From Jiangella anatolica (lineage in GTDB: Bacteria; Actinomycetota; Actinomycetes; Jiangellales; Jiangellaceae): DNA of 53,375 bases. The translations under genes were made by a program, and so were the position numbers. Every line of letters begins with the position of its first letter. Position 1 is the first letter of the stretch. Of the stretch, positions 1 to 7,862 are shown piece by piece. A model generated the notes under the pieces. The model saw nothing but the letters and a program-made list of their open reading frames with translations. It was not told the origin of the DNA and did no database searches. Where the stretch lies: positions 1 to 53,375 of the forward strand of contig NZ_POTW01000040.1 of NCBI RefSeq assembly GCF_003236295.1, in the 5' to 3' direction.

Positions 1-102
1 CCTCGATTCCTCGTGGTCGGCAGCCCCGCCCATCCCCCTGCGCGAGGCGTTGAAATCGAGCATAGACATGATCACGTGGCCGGGCGGGCCGATCACGCCC
101 AT
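1..102 (-). CDS. possible N-terminal fragment of an unidentified protein, cut by left edge
   Basis: An open frame runs from an ATG at 102 (in-frame ATGs also at 69 and 63) off the left edge. The visible 34 residues include MSMLDFNASRRGMGG and GGAADHEESR. A weak purine-rich stretch precedes the first ATG. I recognise no family, and the piece is too short to separate a real gene start from chance. It would run away from the tRNA gene. Confidence 0.25.
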   Translation of the reverse strand, partial: MGVIGPPGHVIMSMLDFNASRRGMGGAADHEESR

Positions 103-129
103 CTTTTCCCCGCGTCGAGGGGTGGCTGG

Positions 130-161
130 TTGGACAGAGGACCCCGCGAGTTTGGTATGGT
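130..161 (+). promoter_or_regulatory. candidate promoter for tRNA-Leu
   Basis: TTGGAC at 130-135 and TATGGT at 156-161 resemble -35 and -10 boxes. The 20-bp spacer is longer than ideal. Transcription would start about 25-30 bases before the mature tRNA. Inferred from position and sequence only. Confidence 0.3.
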
Positions 162-195
162 TACGCAGCCGCTGGCGCTCCTCGAAGCGCCGCAA

Positions 196-280
196 GTCCG
201 GGTGGCGGAATAGGCAGACGCGCTAGCTTGAGGTGCTAGTCCCCGTCAAGGGGGTGGGGGTTCAAGTCCCCCCTCGGACA
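196..280 (+). tRNA. tRNA-Leu (anticodon GAG)
   Basis: The 85-nt gene folds as a class II tRNA. The acceptor strand GTCCGGG (196-202) pairs with CTCGGAC (273-279) with one G-U pair, and the discriminator is A280. The anticodon stem is CTAGC/GCTAG around loop TTGAGGT, giving anticodon GAG. A GC-rich variable arm (CCCC...GGGG) and the T-loop TTCAAGT follow. CCA is not encoded. The GAG anticodon reads CUC/CUU leucine codons. The 3' end lies opposite the tail of a decayed recombinase frame on the other strand. Confidence 0.96.
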
Positions 281-288
281 CATCGACT

Positions 289-327
289 CCCCTGGCACAA
301 GCTCCGCTGGAGCTGATGTGCCAGGGG
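289..327 (+). terminator. strong hairpin behind tRNA-Leu
   Basis: CCCCTGGCACA (289-299) pairs with TGTGCCAGGGG (317-327). Inside it AGCTCC (300-305) pairs with GGAGCT (309-314) around a GCT loop, leaving only a GA bulge. This makes a 17-bp stem starting 9 bases after the tRNA. There is no T tract, which is common in GC-rich actinobacteria. The likely role is transcription termination or 3'-end processing of the tRNA transcript. Confidence 0.7.
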
Positions 328-330
328 TTC

Positions 331-1038
331 GTAGGTCGCATTCAGACCCAGCTTCTGGTACCGGTCAGCCTTCTCGTCGTCCGTCGCGCTCCCCAGAGCT
401 AAGGCAAGTCCACCGACCTGGTCGATCTGCGCCTGAAAGTCTTCAGCCGCCATGGCCTGCCGCGCGGGCAGGTGAGAGATCAGGATCTCGGGCGCGTGGC
501 CTGATCCCTCGACTGCCGACACGAGATTGGCGATCTTGCGTTCGAGAGCGGCGAGGTTCCCCTGCAGACTCTCGATCCGCGCTGCCTCTGCCTCGGCGAT
601 CATGCGGAATCCGCAAAGCCCACACGACAACCGCCCGGACAGGGGCATCGACGACTTGCCGCCCGTGGTCTCCTGGTGTCCGGCTTGACCCTGGCCTGTA
701 GACGGTTCTCCCGGCGAGGGAACAGCCGTCGTCAGCGAGCGGCTCCGGCGTGCGGCACCCGCACGGCTCGTGGTGCGGGTTGCGCCGCGGGTCGTACTCC
801 GACGGCGACGGCGCGCCTTTGTCGGTAAGTGCTTGCGCGACCGCACGCAAGCCGTAGCCGGCGACGTCGGATCGGGCTCCAGCCGATGCAACCGCTGCCC
901 GATCGCCGCTTTCGCCGGATTCGGATGCGGGCCCGCGTCCGCGAGCCGACACCCATACGGCGGCCGGCGACCCAGGTGCCGGTCGGGCCTCTCAGCGAGC
1001 GCGAACATCGACGACTTCACCCGGGTCTGGATACGCAT
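331..1038 (-). pseudogene. decayed C-terminal part of a serine recombinase (resolvase/integrase family)
   Basis: Pieces of the actinobacterial recombinase C-terminal half are readable in shifting frames. In order they are: LGRRPPYGCRLADAGPHPNP (usual: LGGRPPYGYRLADAGPHPN), then in another frame GYGLRAVAQALTDKG and SEYDPRRNPHH, then back in the first frame LSGRLSCGLCGFRM (the zinc-ribbon CxxC core), and a coiled-coil stretch AARIESLQGNLAALERKIAN. The N-terminal catalytic domain with the active-site serine is missing, there are at least two frameshifts, and the region between the recombinase domain and the zinc ribbon is shortened. It cannot make a functional enzyme. The last recognisable part ends about 50 bp from tRNA-Leu. 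The 1039-1175 stretch upstream holds no recognisable catalytic domain. Confidence 0.75.
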
Positions 1039-1175
1039 CCGCTCGGCTCACCCTGTCGAGAATCCAGCTGCCGCTCTTCGAGCAGATCGAGGTGGCGCTC
1101 GAGCGATCGCCGTGAGCGGTCCGCCAGTGGACTAACGCCCTCTTGCCTCGCTCAGTCTGCTGGGTAGCCGGTCGC

Positions 1176-1856
1176 TCAAGAGCCCGGGGAGGCGGCCATC
1201 TCTGCCAGCAGGCTCTTCATCCGGGCGATCTCGATGCTCTGGTCGGAGTCGATGTGCTGGGCGAGCTGGAACAGCGCCGACTCCTGGCCGCCCTCACCGC
1301 CGGAGAGCAGTTCGTCGACCATGACCAGTGCGCCCTCGTGGTGGCGGATCATGTACAGGAGGAACAGCTCGTCGAAGTCCCGGCCGGTTGCGGCCTCCAG
1401 CCGGGACAGGTCGTCGTCGGTGAGCATGCCGGGCATCGACTGGTCATCCTCGCCGTGCTGGCCGTGGTGACCGTGCTCGCCGGACGCGTCGGGGACGTCC
1501 TCGCCCCGGCTCTCCAGCCACTCTTCCATCAGGGCGATCTCGTCGCGCTGCGAGACGTCCATGCGCTCCGCCATCAGGGAGAGGTCGTCGCTACCGGCGC
1601 GGTCGGCGACGAGGTCGGTCATGACCAGCGCCTGCGCGTGATGCTGGATCATGCCGTGGACGAAGGCGACGTCCGCATCGGTGTACTGGGGCTGGTCCAG
1701 CTCGGCGACCTCGCCGTCGGTGAGTGGTGTGCCCGTCTCGCCCGGCGGGCCGAGCTGGACGACCGGAGGTGGGTCCGCCTCGTCGTCGGACGTACACCCC
1801 GCGACGACGCCGGCCGCCAGCACGGCGAGGAGCGTTCGGCGAGCGATCAACATCAC
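1176..1856 (-). CDS. DUF305-domain lipoprotein
   Basis: A 226-residue exported lipoprotein. The N-terminus has basic residues, a hydrophobic stretch and a lipobox ending VVAGC, so Cys is expected to carry the lipid anchor. Two DUF305-type helical motifs are visible, HGMIQHHAQAL (about residues 67-77) and YMIRHHEGAL (about 168-177), separated by a His/Asp-rich segment (GEHGHHGQHGEDD). DUF305 proteins are ferritin-like helical bundles often found in copper or other metal-stress loci. The molecular role is not settled. The start is GTG at 1856 with GGGGAG seven bases upstream, or ATG at 1853. It is divergent from the LVIVD-repeat gene with 87 bp between them, suggesting shared control. Metal binding by the His-rich linker is inference. 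Confidence 0.9.
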   Translation of the reverse strand: MMLIARRTLLAVLAAGVVAGCTSDDEADPPPVVQLGPPGETGTPLTDGEVAELDQPQYTDADVAFVHGMIQHHAQALVMTDLVADRAGSDDLSLMAERMDVSQRDEIALMEEWLESRGEDVPDASGEHGHHGQHGEDDQSMPGMLTDDDLSRLEAATGRDFDELFLLYMIRHHEGALVMVDELLSGGEGGQESALFQLAQHIDSDQSIEIARMKSLLAEMAASPGS

Positions 1857-1915
1857 CGGCGATCTCCCCTTATGTCGGAAATGGGTGGATAGTAAGCAGC
1901 CACAAGGATAGGGCC

Positions 1916-1926
1916 GGAACGGTTCC
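1916..1926. promoter_or_regulatory. short palindrome in the DUF305/LVIVD divergent promoter
   Basis: GGAAC-G-GTTCC lies in the 87-bp gap between two divergent genes, 18 bp before the LVIVD start. It could be an operator, but is short enough to occur by chance in GC-rich DNA. Confidence 0.25.
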
Positions 1927-1943
1927 TCGGAGGTGGAGAGCCC

Positions 1944-3758
1944 GTGGCAATGAAGCCAGCAGTTCCCACACGCACACCGCGCATCAGACGCCGCAGCGTC
2001 ACGGTCATCGGGGCCATGCTCCTGCTCGGCGGCCTTCTCCCCGCGGCGGCTTCCGCGCAGGACGACGACCCTCGGGTCGGCCTCGAGCCGGGGTATTTCC
2101 CCTGGTCAGAAGCCAGCAGCAACCTCGACCTGCTCGACAACGACCCGCGGGTGGCGCCGTTCGACGCGCCGCCGGGCAACTTCGGGTTCGTCAACTCCGA
2201 CCTGGCGTTCACCGGCGACAACGCGATCGTCGGCAGCTTCAACGGCTTCCAGATCTACGACATCTCCGACCGGACCAACCCCGTCCTGCGCAGCTCGTTC
2301 GTCTGCCCGGGCGGGCAGGGTGACCCCTCGGTGTTCGGAGACCTGCTCTTCATCTCGGTCGAGGAGACGCGTGGGCGCATCGACTGCGGCACGCAGGGCG
2401 CACCCGGCGCGGTGAACCCGGAGCGGTTCCGCGGCGTGCGCATCTTCGACATCAGTGACCTCGACAACCCGGTCCAGCTGCCTGGCGTGCAGACATGCCG
2501 CGGCTCGCACACCCACACGCTGGTCACCGACCCGGACGACCCGCACAACATCTACGTCTACAACTCGGGCACCGCGGGGGTGCGCCCGTCGGCCGAGCTG
2601 GCGGGGTGCGAGAACGCAGCGCTCACTCAGGCCCCGGTGACCAGCGGGAACCCGACGCAGTGGCGCATCGACGTCATCAAGGTCCCGCTGGACGCACCCG
2701 AGGACGCCCACGTCGTCAGCCAACCGCGGATCTTCACCGACCCCGACACGGGCGCCTTCAACGGCCTGCAGAACACCCTTCCTGGCGCGCTGCACCCGTC
2801 CGGTACGGCCTACTCGCCACTGCCCAACACCAACACCTGCCATGACGTCACCGCGTTCCCGGAGGTCGGGCTGCTCGCCGGCGCCTGCCAGGGCAACGGC
2901 ATCCTGCTGGACATCTCCGACCCGGTGAACCCGGTACGCATCGACGCGGTCTCCGACCCGAACTTCTCCTACTGGCACTCGGCCCAGTTCAGCAACGACG
3001 GCACCAAGGTCATGTTCACCGACGAGTGGGGTGGCGGCACCTCCGCCCGCTGCCGGGTGACCGACCGGCTGGAGTGGGGTGCCGACGCACTGTTCGACAT
3101 CGTCGACGGGCAGATGGAGTTCGCGAGCTACTTCAAGATGCCGGCGGTGCAGACGTCGCAGGAGAACTGCGTGGCGCACAACTCGTCGGTCATCCCGGTG
3201 CCCAACCGCGACATCTACGTCCAGGCCTGGTACCAGGGCGGCGTCTCGGTCATCGACTTCACCGACACCGCGAACCCGGTCGAGATCGCGTACTTCGACC
3301 GTGGCCCGATCAACTCCCCGAACCCGTCCGGGCTCAACCTCGGTGGCTTGTGGTCGGCCTACTGGTACAACGGCTTCATCTACGGCACCGAGATCGCCCG
3401 TGGCTTCGACACGTACGGGCTGGTGGCGAACGAGCTGCTGACCGCGAACGAGATCGAGGCGGCCTCCGAGGTACAGCTGGACCAGTTCAACTCCCAGCTG
3501 ATGTCCGAACTGGTCGCGGCGCCGAGCTTCGCCGTGGTGCTCGCCAACCTCGACCAGGTCGTCCGGGCCGCCGACATCGACGCCAACACCGCTGAGAGGG
3601 TCCGGCAGGCTGTCGACCAGGCCGAGAAGCAGGCCGACAAGGGCAATGTCAGGTCGGCGTTGGCTCAGCTGAACCACGCCGTCGGGGAGGTCGACGACTC
3701 TGCCGGCCAGGCCACGCTCGAGCAAGCACTGCTGGATCTGATCGACGCGCTCAGCTGA
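1944..3758 (+). CDS. secreted LVIVD-repeat beta-propeller protein with C-terminal helical domain
   Basis: A 604-residue exported protein. The signal peptide has a basic start (RTPRIRRR), a hydrophobic core and a cleavage site near ASAQ|DDD. The body carries repeated LVIVD-type strands: FQIYDISDRTNPVLRS, VRIFDISDLDNPVQL, GILLDISDPVNPVRI and VSVIDFTDTANPVEIAYF, as expected of a beta-propeller. The His-containing stretches SHTHTLV, CHDVTAF and YWHSAQF are typical of the family. The last 85 or so residues form a helical unit (SFAVVLANLDQVVRAADI...) resembling FIMAH domains at the ends of extracellular actinobacterial proteins. No enzymatic activity is established for this family. A purine-rich GGAGGTGGAGAG precedes the start. 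Function is unknown; the extracellular location is well supported. Confidence 0.88.
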   Translation: MAMKPAVPTRTPRIRRRSVTVIGAMLLLGGLLPAAASAQDDDPRVGLEPGYFPWSEASSNLDLLDNDPRVAPFDAPPGNFGFVNSDLAFTGDNAIVGSFNGFQIYDISDRTNPVLRSSFVCPGGQGDPSVFGDLLFISVEETRGRIDCGTQGAPGAVNPERFRGVRIFDISDLDNPVQLPGVQTCRGSHTHTLVTDPDDPHNIYVYNSGTAGVRPSAELAGCENAALTQAPVTSGNPTQWRIDVIKVPLDAPEDAHVVSQPRIFTDPDTGAFNGLQNTLPGALHPSGTAYSPLPNTNTCHDVTAFPEVGLLAGACQGNGILLDISDPVNPVRIDAVSDPNFSYWHSAQFSNDGTKVMFTDEWGGGTSARCRVTDRLEWGADALFDIVDGQMEFASYFKMPAVQTSQENCVAHNSSVIPVPNRDIYVQAWYQGGVSVIDFTDTANPVEIAYFDRGPINSPNPSGLNLGGLWSAYWYNGFIYGTEIARGFDTYGLVANELLTANEIEAASEVQLDQFNSQLMSELVAAPSFAVVLANLDQVVRAADIDANTAERVRQAVDQAEKQADKGNVRSALAQLNHAVGEVDDSAGQATLEQALLDLIDALS

Positions 3759-3780
3759 GTCATCGGGCCCACCGGCAGAC

Positions 3781-3813
3781 GCGGCGCGCCAGACATCACG
3801 TCCGGCGCGCCGC
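3781..3813 (+). terminator. hairpin terminator behind the LVIVD-repeat gene
   Basis: GCGGCGCGCC (3781-3790) and GGCGCGCCGC (3804-3813) form a perfect 10-bp stem with a 13-base loop, 22 bases after the stop codon. No T tract is present. Confidence 0.6.
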
Positions 3814-3901
3814 ACCGGTGCGGGCGTCTCGGGTCAGAACGACGACAACCTCGCCCTCGGCATGGGCGCTGGCCTTTCGTGCCCTCGGGCATGATGAACC
3901 G

Positions 3902-6748
3902 ATGCGCGACGAGGTGGGGTGGGCGACGGCCGGGTATCCGCGGCCGTTCCGGCGCCACCAGCGGCTCGCCCTGGACGCGCTGAGCGAGGCGTTCGCCGCG
4001 GGGCGGCAGCGGGCGTGGGTGGTGTTGCCGCCCGGCGCCGGCAAGACCCTCGTCGGGCTGGAGGCGGCCCGACGCCTCGAACAGCCGGTCGTGGTGTTCG
4101 GGCCCAACACGGCCATCCAGGGACAGTGGGTCGCGGCGTGGCGTGAGTTCACCCCGGCGCACATCCCGGCCGGGACGGACCGCAGCCTGAGCGCCCCCGT
4201 GACGGCGCTGACGTATCAGGCGCTGGCCACCTTCGACCCGGACGCGGAGGTCGACGAGGAGGGGCACTGGCGTACGGGCGGCCTGCGCGGCCGCCTGCAC
4301 GAGAACGGCCGCGCGCTGGTCGAGGCGCTGGAGACGGCCGGGCCGATCACCCTCGTCCTCGACGAGTGCCACCACCTGCTGGAGGTGTGGGGCCGGCTGC
4401 TGGCCGAACTGCTCGACGACCTGCCCAAGGCGCACGTCATCGGGCTGACGGGGACGCCGCCGAGCACACTGACCGCCGGCCAGGCCGAGCTGGTCGACCG
4501 GCTGTTCGGGGCGCCGCTCTACAGCACGTCGATCCCCGCGGTCGTGCGGGAGGGACACCTGGCGCCGTTCGCCGAACTGGCCTGGTTCACCTCGCCGTCG
4601 CCGACGGAGTCGCAGTGGCTGGCCGCGGAGGCGGAGCGGTTCGCGGAGCTCCAGAACGACCTGCTCGCACCGGACTTCGCCAGCGTCGGCCTGCTGAGCT
4701 GGCTGGACGAGCGATTCGTGACGCGACGGACCGGCACCGGCCCGGCGTCACCGCTCGCCTGGTCCCGGCTCGAGGGGGACGCGCCGGAGCTGGCGGCGGC
4801 CGCGCTCCGGTTTCACCACGCCGGGCTGCTCGCCCTTCCCGACGGCGCCGTCGTGCGCGAGGAGCACCGGCACGACCCGACGGCGCAGGACTGGGTGGCG
4901 CTGCTGCAGGACTGGGTGTCGGCAGGCCTGCTGACGTCGGATGACCCGCGCGACCGAGCCGCCGTCGAGGCGATCAAGAACGCCCTGCCGGGCATCGGGT
5001 ACCAGCTCACGAAGCGCGGCATCCGCCGTGGCCGCTCCCCCGTCGACCGGGTCCTGGCCCGGAGCGAGGCGACGACCGACGCCACGGTGGAGATCCTGGC
5101 CGCCGAGACGGTGAACCTCGGCGAACGGCTGCGCGCGCTGGTGCTGTGCGACCACGAGCGCGCGGCGGCGACGCTGCCGGCCCGCCTGCGCGGCGTCCTG
5201 GACGCCGACGCCGGGTCGGCGCGGCTGGTGCTCGCCCGCCTGTTGTCCGACGCGCGCACTGCCGCATTGCGCCCGATCCTGGTCACCGGCCGCGCCGTGG
5301 CTGCCGACGCGGTCACGGCGCGCGAGCTGGTGTCGTTCGTCCGCGACCACGCGCCCGGCCTCGACCTCGACGACATCCCGGAACGTGCCACAGGGACGGT
5401 GGACGTCACCGGCCACTGGCGGTCGCGGCACTGGGTGCCGCTGGTCACCCGCTTCTACGAGACCGGCGCGACCCGTGCGCTGGTCGGCACCCGGGCCCTG
5501 CTCGGCGAGGGCTGGGACGCCAGAGGCGTCAACACGCTGGTCGACCTCACCACCGCCACCACCCCGACCGCGGTGGTGCAGACCCGCGGCCGGGCGCTGC
5601 GCATCGACCCGGACTGGCCCGAGAAGGTCGCACACACCTGGACCGTCGTGTGCGTCTCCGAGGAGCATCCCGGCGGCACGAGCAGCTGGGACCGGTTCGT
5701 CCGCAAGCACGACGGCTACTTCGCCGTCACCGACTCCGGCGAGATCGCCGCCGGGGTCGGCCACGTCGATCCCCGGCTCTCGCCGTTCGCGCCGCCGCCC
5801 GTCGCCGAGTTCCCCGCCGAGAACGCCCTGATGCTCACCCGGGCCGAGGACAGAGAGCGGGTGCGAGCGCTGTGGCAGGTCGGCACGCCGTACCGCGACG
5901 AGCTGGTCCACACCATCCGGGTGACGCCGCAGCGTGCCGGCTCTGCGCCACCCGGGCTCCGCCCGGAGTCCAGCCCAGGCCACCGGCCGCCCGCTCTCGT
6001 CCCGGCCTCGCACGGCGCCGCCCGGCCCGGCCACCCTGCGGCCCGGCCCTACGGACGGTGGAACCGCTGGCGGACCGCGGCCGCGCTGGCAGCGCTGCTG
6101 ACGACCCTGCTGGCTGCGGCGGCGCTGTGGTGGCCCGCCGCCGTGACCCTGACGCTCGGGGCCGCGGCCGGCTGGGTACGGGTGCGCCACGTCCGCGCCG
6201 CCCAGCTGCGGGCCGGACGGGACCTCGCCGAGCTGGCCACCACCGGGCCGGACCCGCTCGCCTTCGCCTGCGCCGTCGCCGACGCCCTGCACGAGGCGGG
6301 GCTGTCCGAGGCCGGCGCCGCCGCGGTGACCGCCGCCGTCGAGCGCGACGGAACGTACCGCCTCGTCCTCACCGGGACGAGCGCCGATACATCCGCCCTG
6401 TTCGTCACCGCTCTCGACGAGGTGCTCGCGCCCCTGGTCTCGCCCCGGTACGTGGTGCCGCGCTACATCGTCGGGACCATCCCGGACCGTCCCGAGGCGC
6501 TGCGCCGGGCCGGCCGCGCCTGGCTCTCAGGAGATGCGCCACCGAACGCGGTGGTCTATCACGCGGTGCCGTCGGTCCTCGGCGCGAACCTGCGCCGTGT
6601 GCGCGCCTTCGCCGCGGCCTGGAACCGCTGGGTGAGCGGCGGCGACCCCGTGCGCACCGCCACACCCGAGGGCGAGGGGATCCTCCTCACCCACCGCGGC
6701 CAGGACCCGTTCGCCTCGACGACGGCACTGCGCGTGGCGTGGCTGTGA
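3902..6748 (+). CDS. superfamily-2 DEAD/DEAH-type helicase with C-terminal membrane segments
   Basis: A 948-residue protein. The ATG at 3902 is chosen because the helicase domain begins right after it; an in-frame GTG at 3818 would add 28 low-quality residues. Visible motifs: Walker A PPGAGKT (about residue 43), motif II DECHHL, motif III GLTGTPPSTL, and a C-terminal helicase lobe with GTRALLGEGWDARGVN and QTRGRALRI (motifs V and VI). An insert of roughly 200 residues separates the two lobes. At about residues 725-765, after a Pro/Ala-rich linker, there are two hydrophobic segments, followed by a soluble C-terminal domain of about 180 residues that I do not recognise. The family is probably RNA/DNA helicase or type-III-restriction-like. 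The membrane anchor is unusual. No methylase or nuclease neighbours are present, so a restriction role is not supported. Confidence 0.85.
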   Translation: MRDEVGWATAGYPRPFRRHQRLALDALSEAFAAGRQRAWVVLPPGAGKTLVGLEAARRLEQPVVVFGPNTAIQGQWVAAWREFTPAHIPAGTDRSLSAPVTALTYQALATFDPDAEVDEEGHWRTGGLRGRLHENGRALVEALETAGPITLVLDECHHLLEVWGRLLAELLDDLPKAHVIGLTGTPPSTLTAGQAELVDRLFGAPLYSTSIPAVVREGHLAPFAELAWFTSPSPTESQWLAAEAERFAELQNDLLAPDFASVGLLSWLDERFVTRRTGTGPASPLAWSRLEGDAPELAAAALRFHHAGLLALPDGAVVREEHRHDPTAQDWVALLQDWVSAGLLTSDDPRDRAAVEAIKNALPGIGYQLTKRGIRRGRSPVDRVLARSEATTDATVEILAAETVNLGERLRALVLCDHERAAATLPARLRGVLDADAGSARLVLARLLSDARTAALRPILVTGRAVAADAVTARELVSFVRDHAPGLDLDDIPERATGTVDVTGHWRSRHWVPLVTRFYETGATRALVGTRALLGEGWDARGVNTLVDLTTATTPTAVVQTRGRALRIDPDWPEKVAHTWTVVCVSEEHPGGTSSWDRFVRKHDGYFAVTDSGEIAAGVGHVDPRLSPFAPPPVAEFPAENALMLTRAEDRERVRALWQVGTPYRDELVHTIRVTPQRAGSAPPGLRPESSPGHRPPALVPASHGAARPGHPAARPYGRWNRWRTAAALAALLTTLLAAAALWWPAAVTLTLGAAAGWVRVRHVRAAQLRAGRDLAELATTGPDPLAFACAVADALHEAGLSEAGAAAVTAAVERDGTYRLVLTGTSADTSALFVTALDEVLAPLVSPRYVVPRYIVGTIPDRPEALRRAGRAWLSGDAPPNAVVYHAVPSVLGANLRRVRAFAAAWNRWVSGGDPVRTATPEGEGILLTHRGQDPFASTTALRVAWL

Positions 6749-6823
6749 CGACCGGACGGACGAAGGCGCCCTCACCCGACGTCGCCGCGGGCGCCGCGCC
6801 TGCCCGCCCTGCTCCGATCGCTT

Positions 6824-7852
6824 CTAACGCGCCAGGGCGTGGTGGGCCGCCGGCCGCAGGCGCCGGCCCAGCGCGACGAGCGCCAGGCCGGCCACGGCCC
6901 AGGCGGTGAGCACCAGCACCGGACCAATGGCCGCGGCCCCGTCGAAGTACGAGGTCGATCGCAGCAGTGTGCCGCCCGCCCCGGCTGGCAGCGCCTGGCC
7001 CAGCGCTCCCCAGCCGGTCGGCAGGAACTCCGGGGCCGACGAGACGCCGGAGATCGAGTTGCCGACCAGGAACATGACGACGGCGCCGAGGCCGATGCCG
7101 GCGGGGCCGAGAAGCGCCACCAGGCCGGTGATGGTCAGCGAGATCGCGGCGACGATGAGGGCGACCGCTCCCGCGTTGGCCCACACACTGCCCTGGAGGG
7201 CGCCGAGCCAGGTCTGGGCCACGAGGGTCACGACTCCCCCGGCGGCCGCGGCCGCGACCAGCGCGCCGGCCACCCGTCGCCACACGCCGGTCACGAGGAA
7301 CGACATGAGGATGCCGACGACCATGCCGCCGAGCACCATCGGCAGGGCCGCAGCGGCAAACGCCGAGCCCCGGGGGTCGGCGTCGGGCAGCGGAACGACG
7401 TCCTCGACCGGCGGCGAGGCAGCTGCGGGTTCCGCGACCTGGCCGGCGATCCCCGTCAGCACCTGGGCGACGACCGGGCTGCCGGCCGACGCGGTCAGCA
7501 CGCGGGCCGTTCCCGTGGGCTCGAAGACGATCGCGCCGTAGACCTCGCGGTCCTCGATGAGCCGGCGGGCGGTGTCGGCGTCGGCCGCCCGCCGCAGGTC
7601 AAGCGCGTCGGGCTGGGTCTCGGCGAGCTGCCGCTCGAAACGGTCGGCGGCGGCAGCGGAGCCGACGACGGCGACGGGGATGTCGCGCGGAGCCGACTCG
7701 GCCGGCGGCCATGCGAACGCCGTCACGAGCACGCCGACCAGCACGGCGAAGCCGAGCCCGAGGCCGACGACACGGCGCCAGCCGGTCGGCGCGCCGGGCG
7801 GTTCGGCGGCGCTGGGGGTGGTGTCGGCTGTGGTGAGTTCGTCGAGTTCCAT
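6824..7852 (-). CDS. YhgE/Pip-like or ABC-2-like integral membrane protein
   Basis: A 342-residue protein with one N-terminal membrane segment (VVGLGLGFAVLVGVLVTAF), an extracytoplasmic domain of about 130 residues, and then five or so hydrophobic segments. This layout fits the ABC-2 permease/YhgE-Pip group. The extracytoplasmic part contains DIPVAVVGS and REVYGAIVFEPTG, which are typical of these proteins. The substrate is unknown, and no ATPase partner is adjacent. The ATG at 7852 has AGAAGGAG just upstream, and only 10 bp separate it from the dehalogenase stop, so it is probably the last gene of the four-gene operon. Confidence 0.75.
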   Translation of the reverse strand: MELDELTTADTTPSAAEPPGAPTGWRRVVGLGLGFAVLVGVLVTAFAWPPAESAPRDIPVAVVGSAAAADRFERQLAETQPDALDLRRAADADTARRLIEDREVYGAIVFEPTGTARVLTASAGSPVVAQVLTGIAGQVAEPAAASPPVEDVVPLPDADPRGSAFAAAALPMVLGGMVVGILMSFLVTGVWRRVAGALVAAAAAGGVVTLVAQTWLGALQGSVWANAGAVALIVAAISLTITGLVALLGPAGIGLGAVVMFLVGNSISGVSSAPEFLPTGWGALGQALPAGAGGTLLRSTSYFDGAAAIGPVLVLTAWAVAGLALVALGRRLRPAAHHALAR

Positions 7853-7862
7853 GGTGCTCCTT

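Noticed and set aside
2106-3815. 569-codon open frame antisense to the LVIVD-repeat gene
   Set aside because: Typical GC-rich shadow frame: low-complexity Arg/Val/Asp-rich translation with no domain, opposite a convincing secreted protein.
3902-6748. Type III restriction subunit
   Set aside because: No methyltransferase neighbour and no visible endonuclease motif.
5146-6909. 587-codon frame overlapping the helicase on the same strand
   Set aside because: Arg/Pro-rich out-of-frame translation; helicase motifs are all in the other frame.
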